The translations under genes were made by a program, and so were the position numbers. This document shows, piece after piece, positions 46,141 through 55,405 of a stretch of 64,000 nucleotides of DNA (its first letter is position 1; each line of letters begins with the position of its first letter). Origin of the DNA: Neisseria polysaccharea ATCC 43768 (GTDB taxonomy: Bacteria > Pseudomonadota > Gammaproteobacteria > Burkholderiales > Neisseriaceae); NCBI GenBank assembly GCA_000176735.1, contig ADBE01000037.1:1-64000 (forward strand), in the 5' to 3' direction. The notes beneath the pieces were generated by a model. It searched no databases. It was not told the origin of the DNA and saw nothing but the letters and a program-made list of their open reading frames with translations.

Positions 46141-46521
46141 ATGAATATCAGGTTTTTCGCGCTGACCGTACCGGTTTTGTCTCTGGCGGCCTGTGCCGTG
46201 CCGGAGGCGTATGATGACGGCGGACGCGGGTATATGCCGCCTGTTCAAAACCAAGCCCGCCCGGCAGATTTTCGGGCGTTTTCCTGCGAGAACGGTTTGT
46301 CTGTGCGCGTCCGCCATTTGGACGGCGGCAAAGTCGCGTTGCGGCTGGACGGCAGGCGTGCCGTCCTCTCTTCCGACGTTGCTGCATCCGGCGAACGTTA
46401 TACCGCCGAACACGGTTTGTTCGGAAACGGAACCGAGTGGCACCAGAAAGGCAGCGAAGCCTTTTTCGGCTTTACCGATGCCTACGGCAATTCGGTCGAA
46501 ACTTCCTGCCGCGCCCGTTAA
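46141..46521 (+). CDS. sliC: MliC-type lysozyme-inhibitor lipoprotein (SliC-like)
   Basis: 126-residue lipoprotein. The signal MNIRFFALTVPVLSLAAC ends in a lipobox (LAAC) with Cys18. After a Pro-rich linker the MliC domain spans ~45-126: AFSCENGLSVRVRHLDGGKV, RRAVLSSDVAASGERYTAEH, WHQKGSEAFFGFTDAYGNSV and a final SCRAR. The two Cys residues can form the MliC disulfide, and the SG-x-RY stretch is the inhibitory loop. Gonococcal SliC of this kind blocks c-type lysozyme at the cell surface and aids colonisation. The name is assigned on domain, size and neighbours, so it is probable rather than proven. Confidence 0.75.
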   Translation: MNIRFFALTVPVLSLAACAVPEAYDDGGRGYMPPVQNQARPADFRAFSCENGLSVRVRHLDGGKVALRLDGRRAVLSSDVAASGERYTAEHGLFGNGTEWHQKGSEAFFGFTDAYGNSVETSCRAR

Positions 46522-46602
46522 ACGGGGCAGCCTGTTTGAACCGCCGTCCGGATTTTTCGGACGGTTTTTTGTGTCGGACGGACAGTTTTTTATGTCGGAT
46601 TT

Positions 46603-46791
46603 GTTTTGCAGTTCGGCCTCCGGCAGGGTTTTGGCTGCCTGATACCGTCCGTAACTTCGGGTATTGCCGAGTTTGTCTGCAACGACCGCTGCGGCTTGGG
46701 CGGCGTTTTTACCGAACGCCTGCGTTACTTCCCTTTGCAGGTTGATCTCTTTGGCAACCGCGTCTTTGTCGAAGCTGTTTTTCAGACGGCC
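46603..46791 (-). pseudogene. TpsA/FhaB (CDI-type haemagglutinin) fragment
   Basis: A 63-codon open stretch with no start reads GRLKNSFDKDAVAKEINLQR, EVTQAFGKNAAQAAAVVADK, LGNTRSYGRYQAAKTLPEAE, LQN on the minus strand. This is the conserved region just before the variable toxin end of Neisseria filamentous-haemagglutinin (TpsA/HrpA) proteins, as I recall the sequence. Similarity stops after LQN, where the toxin tail should begin. It therefore looks like a decayed silent tpsC-type cassette. Two immunity-like genes lie upstream on the same strand. Its first codons coincide with an AGGCCGTCTGAAA uptake sequence. Confidence 0.7.
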
Positions 46792-46814
46792 TGTGTGCTG
46801 TTTTACAGGAAAGT

Positions 46815-46855
46815 AAAGGCCGTCTGAAAGGGTTTACCAGCTTTCAGACGGCCTT
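46815..46855. terminator. Inverted GGCCGTCTGAAA hairpin
   Basis: AAAGGCCGTCTGAAAG pairs with CTTTCAGACGGCCTTT, a variant uptake-sequence hairpin, between the FhaB fragment and the immunity-like gene. A similar, imperfect hairpin lies at 47628-47665 after the CdiI-like gene. Confidence 0.7.
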
Positions 46856-46887
46856 TTGAATTCATACAAGCTATGGTTTGCTTATCT

Positions 46888-47520
46888 TTATATTTGCATA
46901 AATTTCCAATAATCCCGTCCTTCAATTTTCCAATAACAAAATTCGTCCGGTATTAAATACCCAAAATCCATCGCCTTTGAAAACCAGCCGTCATAAACAT
47001 AATCTTCATGACATCTGTCCCAATCCATATGTAAGTACACTTCAGTGTCAAAATTGACATAGAATAAAGGCAGCCTCGAGGAAATCTGATTGATTTTTAA
47101 GAAATCACTTTGCTGTCCGGAGTCTGAGATAGGATCATCGTACGACAGCTTGTTCTCGACAACGGAATATAACCTTACCGCTTCATCAGAAGTAAATCCC
47201 TGAAACATCAGTTCCTTCAATTCATCTTTTTTTAATACAATGACTGAATCTGATTGAAGATAGCTTTCAAAATTGTCCTTAGTTAACTGCCAGATGCCGT
47301 TTCGGTAATAACAACTATTTATTTCATCCTGATATTGTTCTAACGTAATATTACCGTTTTTAAAATCCAAATCTAAGTCTAATTTCATGTTTAATATGAG
47401 ATTTTCCTTATAATCAATTAAATAATATATCTTTTTCTTGTGGACAAGAATGGATATACACTGGATGTACTCAAAGATGTTATCCAATAATTCAGATTTA
47501 AATTTCTCAATCTTTTCCAT
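46888..47520 (-). CDS. Hypothetical protein, putative immunity protein
   Basis: 210 residues, acidic, soluble, with low GC. It starts MEKIEKFKSELLDNIFEYIQ and has VLKKDELKELMFQGFTSDEA and an aromatic C-terminal part (LIPDEFCYWKIEGRDYWKFM). I recognise no family. It sits between the CdiI-like gene and the FhaB cassette fragment, where tps islands carry immunity genes for earlier toxin tails, so an immunity role is inferred from position alone. ATG 47520 is preferred to a TTG 36 nt upstream. Confidence 0.6.
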   Translation of the reverse strand: MEKIEKFKSELLDNIFEYIQCISILVHKKKIYYLIDYKENLILNMKLDLDLDFKNGNITLEQYQDEINSCYYRNGIWQLTKDNFESYLQSDSVIVLKKDELKELMFQGFTSDEAVRLYSVVENKLSYDDPISDSGQQSDFLKINQISSRLPLFYVNFDTEVYLHMDWDRCHEDYVYDGWFSKAMDFGYLIPDEFCYWKIEGRDYWKFMQI

Positions 47521-47675
47521 ATTTGCCAAATCCCTTAATAACTTTATCTTCAGCAAGCCGTAACCCGCATTAAATCTGCAGCTAAGGTGTGTGCGGTACG
47601 CACGCGGGCTTTGAGTGTGATAAAAAAGATCGTCTGAAACAAGTTTCCGGCTTTCAGACGGCCTTTTATCAAATA

Positions 47676-48167
47676 TTATCGGCAGCGGCTCAATGCCAAC
47701 TTTAAACCTGCTCCGATTTCTTCAGGGCTGTTATCCAATGATAAAATGACATCGTCTGCATCAATGGCATCCCACGCTTCCGGCTTGATATGGCGGCTCG
47801 GGCTGATTTTCAGGCAGCCGTTGTGCAGCCAAATATCCACGCTCATCATGTTTTTAAATAGGGCGCGTCTGGTTTTATAGCCCAAGTTCCCGCATAGCTT
47901 GGCAACCCAATCCTCATAGCGTGGTTTAAAATTTTCCTGTTTTAAAAAATCAATACGTTCAGCTTCGTTGTCTAACGTCCTGCTGTTTGCCAACGCTTGC
48001 AAGACCGTCGTGCCTAAAGTTTCATTGTCGGTATCCAATGGCAGGATATGGGGGGGATATAGGTGGTCTATTGCCGTTAACCCCAAACCTGAACATGTTT
48101 GAACAATCAGAGCTTCTTTATTAGCATCAAAAACTGCCCAATAATTTTGATTCTGTTTAAAAATCAT
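47676..48167 (-). CDS. CdiI-like immunity protein (DUF1436 type)
   Basis: 163 residues. The sequence resembles contact-dependent inhibition immunity proteins of the DUF1436 kind: NYWAVFDANKEALIVQTCSG, LGTTVLQALANSRTLD, the basic YKTRRALFKNM, and the end LSLDNSPEEIGAGLKLALSR. Such proteins bind and neutralise the toxin tail encoded just upstream. Here only 34 codons of a possible toxin end remain, overlapping its ATG (ATGA). It may still protect the cell against related TpsA/CDI toxins from neighbours. The family call is from memory of the motif pattern. Confidence 0.6.
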   Translation of the reverse strand: MIFKQNQNYWAVFDANKEALIVQTCSGLGLTAIDHLYPPHILPLDTDNETLGTTVLQALANSRTLDNEAERIDFLKQENFKPRYEDWVAKLCGNLGYKTRRALFKNMMSVDIWLHNGCLKISPSRHIKPEAWDAIDADDVILSLDNSPEEIGAGLKLALSRCR

Positions 48168-48265
48168 TATTTGATCTCCGTAATTTTGACTGTAATGTTT
48201 AGATTTTTGCCATACTCTACCACACCTTGTAACTGCAATCTTTGCTCCTTATATATTGCACCCCA
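48164..48265 (-). pseudogene. Possible toxin C-terminal stub before the CdiI-like gene
   Basis: A 34-codon frame without a start (WGAIYKEQRLQLQGVVEYGK, NLNITVKITEIK, stop) ends in a TGA that overlaps the CdiI-like ATG. Toxin-immunity pairs are usually overlapped this way. The length is too short for a firm family call. The rest of the 48168-48499 gap has no gene; a DUS core lies at 48396-48405. Confidence 0.35.
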
Positions 48266-48499
48266 TCAAAGGGCTGCATTACTTTTCTTTTTAAAGATTA
48301 CCATTGTATAAAAAGTATTTTTCTTAAACGACAGGGATTGCGCCCGCGCCATATTCAGACACCGCCCGGATGTTGCGCTGCCCGATCGGATGCTTCAGAC
48401 GGCATCGGAAGGGTTTGCAGTTTTGGAATATGAAGATGATAATGTCCGCGAGATTGACGGCATTTGAAAGCGGTTATTCCGCATACCGGAGGACACGAA

Positions 48500-49933
48500 A
48501 TGAACGAATATTACCAATTAATCAAGCATCCCGATATTTCCCTTTCCCCGATTTCAGACGGCATCGGGGTCGGCAATCCGGCAACGGGCGAAATTTTGGC
48601 GTATGTCCGCAATACGGGTTCGGACAAACTGAAAAACCTGATTCAAAAGGCGGCGGCAGCGCAAAAATTATGGGCGGCGAAAACTGCTTTGGAACGCGCC
48701 GACATATTGTGGCGTTGGTATTTTTTAGTTAAAGAAAACAAAGAAGCACTGGCGCGCCTGATGACGATGGAGCAGGGCAAAAGCCTGACCGAGTCGCGCG
48801 GCGAAATTGATTATGCGGCTTCGTTTGTGCGCTGGTTTGCCGAAGAGGCGCGGCGGATTGACGGCGATGTGCTGACAAGCGTGAAAGCGTCGCAAAAACT
48901 GGTCGTGTTGAAACAGCCCGTCGGCGTTACCGCTGCGATTACGCCGTGGAACTTTCCGTCCGCGATGATTGCGCGCAAGGCCGCGCCTGCTTTGGCGGTG
49001 GGTTGCGCGATGATCATCAAACCCGCATCGCTCACGCCTTTGAGTGCGTATGCCTTGGCTTCGTTGGCTTACGAAGCGGGCATACCGCAGGATTTGTTGC
49101 CCGTCGTCAGCGGCCGCGCATCGGAAATCGGCCGTGAATTTGCCACGAACCCGATTATCCGCAAAATCAGCTTCACCGGTTCGACCGAAGTCGGCGCGAA
49201 AATTTTTGCCGACAGCGCGGCGGACATTAAAAAACTCAGTTTGGAACTGGGCGGCAACGCGCCGTTTATCGTGTTTGACGATGCCGATTTGGACAAAGCC
49301 GTCGAAGGTGCGCTCGCCAGCAAGTTCCGTAACAGCGGTCAGACCTGCGTCTGCACCAACCGCGTTTACGCCCAAGCCGGCATTTACGACGAATTTTGCC
49401 GCAAATTAAGTGAAAAAGCAGCCGCGCTCAAATTGGGCAACGGCTTGGAAGATGGCGTAAACCAAGGGCCGCTGATTGAGGAAAAAGCGGTGGAAAAAGT
49501 CGAGCAGCACATCGCCGACGCGCTTGCTAAAGGCGCGGTTTGCCTGACCGGCGGCAAACGCAGCGCATTGGGCGGAACGTTTTTCGAACCGACTGTTTTA
49601 AGCGGCGTAACGGCGCAAATGGCGGTGGCGCGTGAGGAAACCTTCGGGCCTTTGTGCCCCGTGTTCCGTTTTGAAACCGAAACCGAAGTCATCGCGGCTG
49701 CCAACGATACGGAATACGGTTTGGCTGCCTACCTTTTCACTGCTGATACCGCCCGCCAATGGCGCGTCGGCGAAGCATTGGAATACGGCATGGTCGGCAT
49801 CAATACGGGCTTAATCAGCAATGAGGCGGCACCCTTCGGCGGCGTGAAACGCAGCGGTTTGGGACGTGAAGGCAGCAAATACGGTGCGGACGAATATCTG
49901 GAATTGAAATATTTGTGCATTGATGTCGGGTGA
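48500..49933 (+). CDS. gabD: Succinate-semialdehyde dehydrogenase (NAD(P)+)
   Basis: 477-residue aldehyde dehydrogenase. Features: VGVTAAITPWNFPSAMIARK (cofactor loop), ISFTGSTEVGAKIFADSA, KLSLELGGNAPFIVFDDADL (catalytic Glu, ~250) and FRNSGQTCVCTNRVYAQAG (nucleophilic Cys, ~285), then EETFGPLCPVFRFETETEVI. The C-terminal FGGVKRSGLGREGSKYGADE matches GabD. It would oxidise succinate semialdehyde to succinate. ATG 48500 has GGAGGACACG upstream. An uptake core in the N-terminal part encodes SDGIGVG. Confidence 0.9.
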   Translation: MNEYYQLIKHPDISLSPISDGIGVGNPATGEILAYVRNTGSDKLKNLIQKAAAAQKLWAAKTALERADILWRWYFLVKENKEALARLMTMEQGKSLTESRGEIDYAASFVRWFAEEARRIDGDVLTSVKASQKLVVLKQPVGVTAAITPWNFPSAMIARKAAPALAVGCAMIIKPASLTPLSAYALASLAYEAGIPQDLLPVVSGRASEIGREFATNPIIRKISFTGSTEVGAKIFADSAADIKKLSLELGGNAPFIVFDDADLDKAVEGALASKFRNSGQTCVCTNRVYAQAGIYDEFCRKLSEKAAALKLGNGLEDGVNQGPLIEEKAVEKVEQHIADALAKGAVCLTGGKRSALGGTFFEPTVLSGVTAQMAVAREETFGPLCPVFRFETETEVIAAANDTEYGLAAYLFTADTARQWRVGEALEYGMVGINTGLISNEAAPFGGVKRSGLGREGSKYGADEYLELKYLCIDVG

Positions 49934-50042
49934 CGGATGCCGTCTGAACGGCAGGTTTTCAGACGGTGCCGCATTTCAAGCAGCCTTTATCTGTTGTACA
50001 ATGCGCCCTGTTTTTACGGTTATTTTTGATTTGAATTAAGAT

Positions 50043-50828
50043 ATGATGGAAAACGGAAAAACAGCCTCGAGATGGCGTTTTGCCTTGAAAAGTGCGGGCT
50101 GGCACCTCTTAATCAGCCTGTCGGTTGCAGGGCTGGCGGCATTGCTGGTTTTTAAGGTTTGGTATCCTTATCCTTATGCCGAGCTGACGGGAGGGCTGTC
50201 GCTTTATAAGCTGGTGGTGGCGGTAGACATCGTGTGCGGCCCGCTGCTGACGCTGATATTGTCCAGCCCGAAAAAGACAGGCAGGGCGCGGATTGTGGAT
50301 TTTTCCCTGACCGGTGCGATCCAGCTTGCCGCATTGGCGTACGGTTTGCACAGCGTTTCTTTGGCGCGCCCCGTGATAGAGGCGTTTGAAAAAGACAGGA
50401 TTAATATTGTAACCGCCGCCGAAGTGGCGGTTGAAGATTTGCACAAAGCACCGGAAGGGCTGCAAAGCCTGTCGTGGTTCGGCATCCGCCGCGTCGGGCT
50501 GAAAGAGCCGGATACGGCGGACGAACAAAACAAAACCTTGGATTTGTCTATGCAGGGCATAGAGCCGAGTATGCGCCCGGACCGGTGGCTGCCGTATTCC
50601 CGCCAAGAGGCGGAGAAAATCCGTAAGGCGATGAAGCCGCTGAAAAAATTGGCAGATGCGAGAAAAATCGCCGTTGCCGATATTTTGAAGCAGGCAGATA
50701 TTTCCGAAGATAAAGACTGGTATTTCCTGCCCTTTACCGGCAGCAGGCAGAAAGATTGGATTGTGGTGCTGGACGCGCAGGGAAATGCCCGGGGCTACGC
50801 GCCGATAGACGGCTTTATCGCCGACTGA
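50043..50828 (+). CDS. Type IV pilin accessory protein (TfpX/TfpZ family)
   Basis: 261 residues. Three membrane helices at the N-terminus (WHLLISLSVAGLAALLVFKV; YKLVVAVDIVCGPLLTLILS; LTGAIQLAALAYGLHSVSLA) precede a periplasmic domain (~115-261) rich in charged residues. The family is named after Pseudomonas accessory proteins needed for assembly of particular pilin alleles. I infer that it helps Neisseria type IV pilin processing or assembly. Two adjacent ATGs at 50043 and 50046 could start it. It is followed by an uptake-sequence terminator. Confidence 0.75.
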   Translation: MMENGKTASRWRFALKSAGWHLLISLSVAGLAALLVFKVWYPYPYAELTGGLSLYKLVVAVDIVCGPLLTLILSSPKKTGRARIVDFSLTGAIQLAALAYGLHSVSLARPVIEAFEKDRINIVTAAEVAVEDLHKAPEGLQSLSWFGIRRVGLKEPDTADEQNKTLDLSMQGIEPSMRPDRWLPYSRQEAEKIRKAMKPLKKLADARKIAVADILKQADISEDKDWYFLPFTGSRQKDWIVVLDAQGNARGYAPIDGFIAD

Positions 50829-50833
50829 ACCCG

Positions 50834-50864
50834 ATGCCGTCTGAAATCGGCGTTCAGACGGCAT
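50834..50864 (+). terminator. Inverted uptake-sequence terminator after the pilin accessory gene
   Basis: ATGCCGTCTGAAAT pairs with GTTCAGACGGCAT 5 nt past the stop codon. Confidence 0.7.
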
Positions 50865-50936
50865 CCCTAATATGCCGGACATTGCAAACACAACGGCAGC
50901 CCCGCCGCCGCCGTATCGTTGGGGAACACAAAAATT

Positions 50937-52493
50937 ATGGATTTCAGTTGGTTGGCAGAACCGCATACTTGGATAGGTTTTGCCACGCTTTTGGTGTTGG
51001 AAGTCGTGTTGGGGATAGACAACCTTGTCTTTGTGGCGATTTTGGCAAACAAGGTCCAGCCCGTACGGCGCGACCGCGCACGGATTACCGGGCTGGGGCT
51101 GGCAGTCGTCATCCGCATCATTATGCTTGCTTTTATGGCGCACATCATCACGCTGACCGAGCCGCTGTTCCAAATCGGCGGCCTCGCCGTTTCCGGCAAG
51201 GATATGATTATGCTCGCGGGCGGTATTTTCCTGCTTTACAAAGCCACCACCGAACTGCACGAACGCCTCGAAGGGCACAACCGGTTTACCGTTTCCGACA
51301 ACCGGAAAAAACACGCGCCGTTTTGGGGCGTGGTCGCGCAAATCCTGATACTGGATGCCGTGTTTTCCATCGATTCGGTCATCACCGCCGTGGCGATGGT
51401 CGATCACATCGTTGTGGCGATGGGTGCGGTCGTCGTGGCAATGGCAGTGATGATTTCCGCCAGCAAACTCTTGACCGAATTTGTCGACAGGCATCCCACC
51501 GTCGTGATGCTCTGCCTGGGTTTCCTGCTGATGATCGGTTTCAGCCTGATTGCCGAAGCCTTCCATTTCCACATTCCCAAAGGCTATCTCTACGCCGCCA
51601 TCGGCTTCTCGATTTTAATCGAACTGTTTAACCAGATTTCCCAGCGCAACAGCCGCAAAAACGACTACATCGGCAGCTCGTGGCGCAAGCGCACCGCCGA
51701 AAACGTCTTGGGTATGATGGGCATACGCGAAAGCGTGCTTGCCGACGCGGGCGGCGAATCCGGGGATGACGCGCATTTTGAAGAAAACGAAAAATCGATG
51801 ATACGCAGCGTATTGACGCTTGCCGAACGCCCGATTATGGGGGTGATGATTCCACGCCGCGACATCGAACGGCTGGACATTTCCCAAAGCCGCGAAGAAC
51901 AGTATGCCCAACTGCAAAATACGCCTTACAGCCGCCTGCTCGTTGTCGGTAAGGCGGGCGTGGACGAACCTTTGGGCTACATCAACAAAAAAGACCTGCT
52001 GTCCCAACTGCTGGAAACAGGCGGTCTCGACATTCAGACGGCATTGCGCCAGCCGCTCGTATTGCCCGACAGTACCACCGCGCTGGGGGCAATCGAGCTC
52101 TTCCGCCAAAGCAGCGCGGATTACGCTTTGGTGGTGGACGAGTTCGGCGCGGTGTTGGGTATGGTAACGATGAAAGACCTGTTGGAAGCCATTGCCGGCG
52201 ACTTTCCCGAAGAATTCGAGCGCGAAGAAGAACCAGCCGTTCAGGGGAATCCCGATGAAAGCCTGACGGTGGAAGGCGCGTTGGAATATGTGGAGCTGGC
52301 ATCCCAACTCAATCTGCCGCAACAGGAGGAAGATACCGATTTCCATACCGTTGCCGGGCTGATTATGGAAGAATTGCAAACCATCCCCGATGTCGGCGAT
52401 TTTGCCGATTTTCACGGTTGGCGGTTTGAAGTGCTCGAAAAAGAAGGGCAGCGCATCGAACGGGTCAGGATTACCAGACTGTCCGAAGAATAA
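50937..52493 (+). CDS. TerC-family membrane protein with CBS and CorC domains
   Basis: 518 residues in three modules. Residues 1-240 are a seven-helix TerC domain with the acidic intramembrane motifs [20 protein letters not shown] and [20 protein letters not shown]. Residues ~285-410 are a CBS pair ([40 protein letters not shown]). The last ~90 residues are a CorC/HlyC transporter-associated domain. YegH and YoaE of E. coli share the layout. TerC proteins are linked to manganese export, which would make this a metal exporter with nucleotide-sensing CBS domains; that role is inferred. It lies 14 bp upstream of surE. Confidence 0.85.
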   Translation: MDFSWLAEPHTWIGFATLLVLEVVLGIDNLVFVAILANKVQPVRRDRARITGLGLAVVIRIIMLAFMAHIITLTEPLFQIGGLAVSGKDMIMLAGGIFLLYKATTELHERLEGHNRFTVSDNRKKHAPFWGVVAQILILDAVFSIDSVITAVAMVDHIVVAMGAVVVAMAVMISASKLLTEFVDRHPTVVMLCLGFLLMIGFSLIAEAFHFHIPKGYLYAAIGFSILIELFNQISQRNSRKNDYIGSSWRKRTAENVLGMMGIRESVLADAGGESGDDAHFEENEKSMIRSVLTLAERPIMGVMIPRRDIERLDISQSREEQYAQLQNTPYSRLLVVGKAGVDEPLGYINKKDLLSQLLETGGLDIQTALRQPLVLPDSTTALGAIELFRQSSADYALVVDEFGAVLGMVTMKDLLEAIAGDFPEEFEREEEPAVQGNPDESLTVEGALEYVELASQLNLPQQEEDTDFHTVAGLIMEELQTIPDVGDFADFHGWRFEVLEKEGQRIERVRITRLSEE

Positions 52494-52506
52494 GGTGGGA
52501 TACGGA

Positions 52507-53253
52507 ATGAATGTTTTGATTTCCAACGACGACGGCTACCTCTCCGAAGGCATCGCCGTTTTGGCGCGCGTTACGGCGGAATTTGCCAACGTCAGGGTGG
52601 TCGCGCCCGAACGCGACAGGAGCGGGGTCAGCAATTCGCTGACGCTGGAACGCCCTTTGCAGTTGAAACAGGCGCAAAACGGGTTCTACTATGTCAACGG
52701 CACGCCGACCGACTGTATCCACATCGGGCAGTCTGTATTTTCGGATTTTCAGGCCGATTTTGTCTTTTCGGGCATTAACCGGGGCGCGAATATGGGGGAC
52801 GACACGCTTTATTCGGGGACGGTTGCGGCGGCAACCGAAGCCTACCTTATGGGCATACCCGCCGTGGCGTTTTCCTTAAACGACGCTTCCGGACGCTATT
52901 GGGCAACCGCAGAAAAGGCACTGTGGACATTGTTGGCGCATTTTTTCAAAAACCCCCCGCAGTCCCCTATTTTATGGAACATCAATATCCCCGCCGTCGC
53001 GCCGGAAGATGTGCGGGGCATTAAAATCGCCCGTTTGGGCAGGCGGCACCACGGTCAGAACGTCATTCCGGCGCGCAATCCGCGCGGCGAACAGATTTAT
53101 TGGATAGGGCCGGTCGGCGAAGTTTCCGATCGGGAAGAGGGGACGGATTTCGGTGAATGCGGCGCAGGTTTCATTACCGTAACGCCGCTGCAAATCGACC
53201 TGACCGCCTATCCGGACATGGCGGAAACGGCGGCGTTCTGGCATACGGACTGA
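52507..53253 (+). CDS. surE: 5'-nucleotidase / survival protein SurE
   Basis: 248-residue metal-dependent phosphatase that dephosphorylates nucleoside 5'-monophosphates. The metal site is [18 protein letters not shown] (Asp-Asp at 8-9), with [32 protein letters not shown] and [20 protein letters not shown] giving the Ser and Asn ligands. It sits 14 bp after the TerC-like gene and 103 bp before nlpD. The surE-nlpD order is widely conserved, usually as surE-pcm-nlpD-rpoS; pcm and rpoS are absent here. ATG 52507 starts at the family N-terminus. Confidence 0.96.
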   Translation: MNVLISNDDGYLSEGIAVLARVTAEFANVRVVAPERDRSGVSNSLTLERPLQLKQAQNGFYYVNGTPTDCIHIGQSVFSDFQADFVFSGINRGANMGDDTLYSGTVAAATEAYLMGIPAVAFSLNDASGRYWATAEKALWTLLAHFFKNPPQSPILWNINIPAVAPEDVRGIKIARLGRRHHGQNVIPARNPRGEQIYWIGPVGEVSDREEGTDFGECGAGFITVTPLQIDLTAYPDMAETAAFWHTD

Positions 53254-53355
53254 CCGTTTTATCAAATACCGTCGGGCTTTGCGCTTGAGAAGAACGCGCA
53301 TTTTTATTATGATATACCGCATTCAGGCTATATATCGGAACATGAAGGTTATCTT

Positions 53356-54372
53356 ATGTTGAAACAAACGACACTTTTGGCAGCTTGTACCGCCGTTGCC
53401 GCTCTGTTGGGCGGTTGCGCCACCCAACAGCCTGCTCCTGTCATTGCAGGCAATTCAGGTATGCAGGACGCGCCGTCTTCGGCAGTTTACAACAACCCCT
53501 ATGGCGCAACGCCGTACAATGCCGCTCCTGCCGCCAACGATGCGCCGTATGTGCCGCCCGTGCAAACTGCGCCGGTTTACACGCCTCCTGCTTATGTTCC
53601 GCCGCCTGCACCTGCCGTTTCGGGTGCATATGTTCCTTCTTACGCGCCCGTCGACATCAATGCGGCGACGCATACCGTTGTGCGCGGCGACACGGTGTAC
53701 AACATTTCCAAACGCTACCATATCTCTCAAGACGATTTCCGTGCGTGGAACGGTATGGTCGATAATACGTTGAGCATCGGTCAGATCGTGAAGGTCAAGC
53801 CGGCAGGATATGCCGCACCGAAAACCGCAGCCGTAGAAAGCAGGCCTGCCGCGCCGGTACCCGTACCAACCCCTGTGAAACCCGCCGCGCAACCGCCCGT
53901 GCAGTCCGCCCCGCAACCTGCCGCGCCCGTTGTAGAAAATAAAGCGGTTCCTGCCCCCGCGCCTGCCCCGCAATCTCCTGCCGTTTCGTCATCCGGCACG
54001 CGTACGGTTGCTGGCATTGTTTGGCAGCGTCCGACGACGGGCAAAGTGATTGCCGATTTCGGCGGCGGCAACAAGGGTGTCGATATTGCGGGAAATGCGG
54101 GACAACCCGTTTTGGCGGCGGCTGACGGCAAAGTGGTTTATGCCGGCTCCGGTTTGAGGGGGTATGGCAACCTGGTCATCATCCAGCATAATTCTTCCTT
54201 CCTGACCGCATACGGGCACAACCAAAAATTGCTGGTCGGCGAGGGCCAGCAGGTCAAACGCGGGCAGCAGGTCGCTTTGATGGGCAATACCGATGCTTCC
54301 AGAACGCAGCTTCATTTCGAGGTGCGGCAAAACGGCAAACCGGTTAACCCGAACAGCTATATCGCGTTCTGA
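53356..54372 (+). CDS. nlpD: Murein hydrolase activator NlpD (LysM-M23 lipoprotein)
   Basis: 338-residue lipoprotein. The signal ends LLGGCATQQ with lipidated Cys at ~22. A Pro/Ala-rich linker leads to a LysM domain (~100-148: HTVVRGDTVYNISKRYHISQ), a second Pro-rich stretch, and a C-terminal M23/LytM domain (~225-338). Two zinc ligands are changed: the H-x3-D motif is NKGVD, and the H-x-H end is QLHFE. So it is an activator, not a hydrolase, as known for NlpD, which switches on amidase AmiC during division. A minor uptake-sequence terminator follows. Confidence 0.94.
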   Translation: MLKQTTLLAACTAVAALLGGCATQQPAPVIAGNSGMQDAPSSAVYNNPYGATPYNAAPAANDAPYVPPVQTAPVYTPPAYVPPPAPAVSGAYVPSYAPVDINAATHTVVRGDTVYNISKRYHISQDDFRAWNGMVDNTLSIGQIVKVKPAGYAAPKTAAVESRPAAPVPVPTPVKPAAQPPVQSAPQPAAPVVENKAVPAPAPAPQSPAVSSSGTRTVAGIVWQRPTTGKVIADFGGGNKGVDIAGNAGQPVLAAADGKVVYAGSGLRGYGNLVIIQHNSSFLTAYGHNQKLLVGEGQQVKRGQQVALMGNTDASRTQLHFEVRQNGKPVNPNSYIAF

Positions 54373-54397
54373 CTTTCTGCCTGAAATCAAGTTGGAA

Positions 54398-54426
54398 ATG
54401 CCGTCTGAAAGGTCTTCAGACGGCAT
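54398..54426 (+). terminator. Inverted uptake-sequence terminator after nlpD
   Basis: ATGCCGTCTGAAAG pairs with TCTTCAGACGGCAT and runs into TTTTTG. The remaining gap to 54770 (about 340 bp) shows a GGGGGG run near 54555 and no gene. Confidence 0.8.
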
Positions 54427-54770
54427 TTTTGTTTTTGGCGGCTGTGTTTTCAAATCATTCAGAAGGGATAAGGCGTATAAATTTGTTTGACTGTGTTTGG
54501 GTATCCGCTTGATTTCATCCGTTTGCAATGGAAAAGCCGCTTATTTCTGTTCGGGGGGCGGCTTTATCGGATAAAAGGCATTTTGTCCGATTGATTAGGG
54601 CTGCATCAAGGGAATATGAAAACACAGCCGTTTATTTCCACAGCTGTGTTTCAAAACGGCGTTGAAAAACGGATGGGTCGGAATCAGACGATTTTGCTTC
54701 AATAAATCAAACCATTATGCCGAATGTTGGAACAATGCTTGTCCGGTATTGCAGACGGCATAGTCCGCCG

Positions 54771-55253
54771 TCAGCAGCCGCAGGACACGTCTCCGGAGGC
54801 TTGCAGGCTGATGTCTCTGCGTTTTTTGGCTTTTTCGTAGCGGCAGCGTTGGCGGTCGGTCAGGATTTCCAGCGGGGGAACGGGGACGGGTTTGCCGTCT
54901 TTGACCGCAACCATCGTGAAGTAGCAGCTGTTGGTATGGCGGATTTCGCCGGTGCGGATGTTTTGTGCTTCAACACGGATGCCGATTTCCATCGAGGTGC
55001 GTCCCGTATAGTTGACAGCGGCGTAAAAGGTAACCAAATCGCCGATGTGGATGGGTTCTTTAAACAGGACTTTGTCAACCGACAGGGTAACGCAATAATT
55101 GCCGCTGTAACGGCTGGCGCAGGAATAGGCGACTTGGTCGAGCAGGAGCAGGAGTTCGCCGCCGTGTACGTTGCCGCTGAAATTGGCGGTGTCCGGCATC
55201 ATCAGTTCGGACATAATGAGTTCGTGGGAAGGCAGTTGGCGTTGTTGTGTCAT
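54771..55253 (-). CDS. Acyl-CoA thioesterase (hotdog fold, YciA type)
   Basis: 160 residues. MSELMMPDTANFSGNVHGGE carries the hotdog signature, with Asn and His followed by the LLLLLDQVAYSCASRYSG helix. VTLSVDKVLFKEPIHIGDLV and GEIRHTNSCYFTMVAVKDGK complete the domain, and VPPLEILTDRQRCRYEKAKK is the typical C-terminal tail. It would hydrolyse acyl-CoA to free acid and CoA; chain-length preference is unknown. The closing CGC is unusual. The gene stands alone on the minus strand. Confidence 0.9.
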   Translation of the reverse strand: MTQQRQLPSHELIMSELMMPDTANFSGNVHGGELLLLLDQVAYSCASRYSGNYCVTLSVDKVLFKEPIHIGDLVTFYAAVNYTGRTSMEIGIRVEAQNIRTGEIRHTNSCYFTMVAVKDGKPVPVPPLEILTDRQRCRYEKAKKRRDISLQASGDVSCGC

Positions 55254-55373
55254 GGTGTACCTGTTTTAAGAAAGGGTGTTTTGAAATGGGCGCGCGAAAA
55301 TTTTAGGGAATGGGGAAGTGAAATTCAAGCTAAAAAAAGCTATGGCGGGATAGTCTGCAGAAATGGGCCGCCG

Positions 55374-55400
55374 ATGCCGTCTGAAGCCTTCAGACGGCAT
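55374..55400. terminator. Inverted uptake-sequence hairpin
   Basis: ATGCCGTCTGAAGCCTTCAG followed by ACGGCAT is a near-perfect palindrome 6 nt from the end of the small membrane-protein gene. Confidence 0.7.
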
Positions 55401-55405
55401 TTTGT

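Noticed and set aside
46606-46827. Plus-strand 73-codon frame after sliC
   Set aside because: The minus strand of the same bases encodes the recognisable TpsA/FhaB segment, so this is its shadow.
53356-54372. NlpD as an active M23 endopeptidase
   Set aside because: The zinc-binding His of H-x3-D is Asn and the H-x-H motif is L-H, so the site is degenerate.
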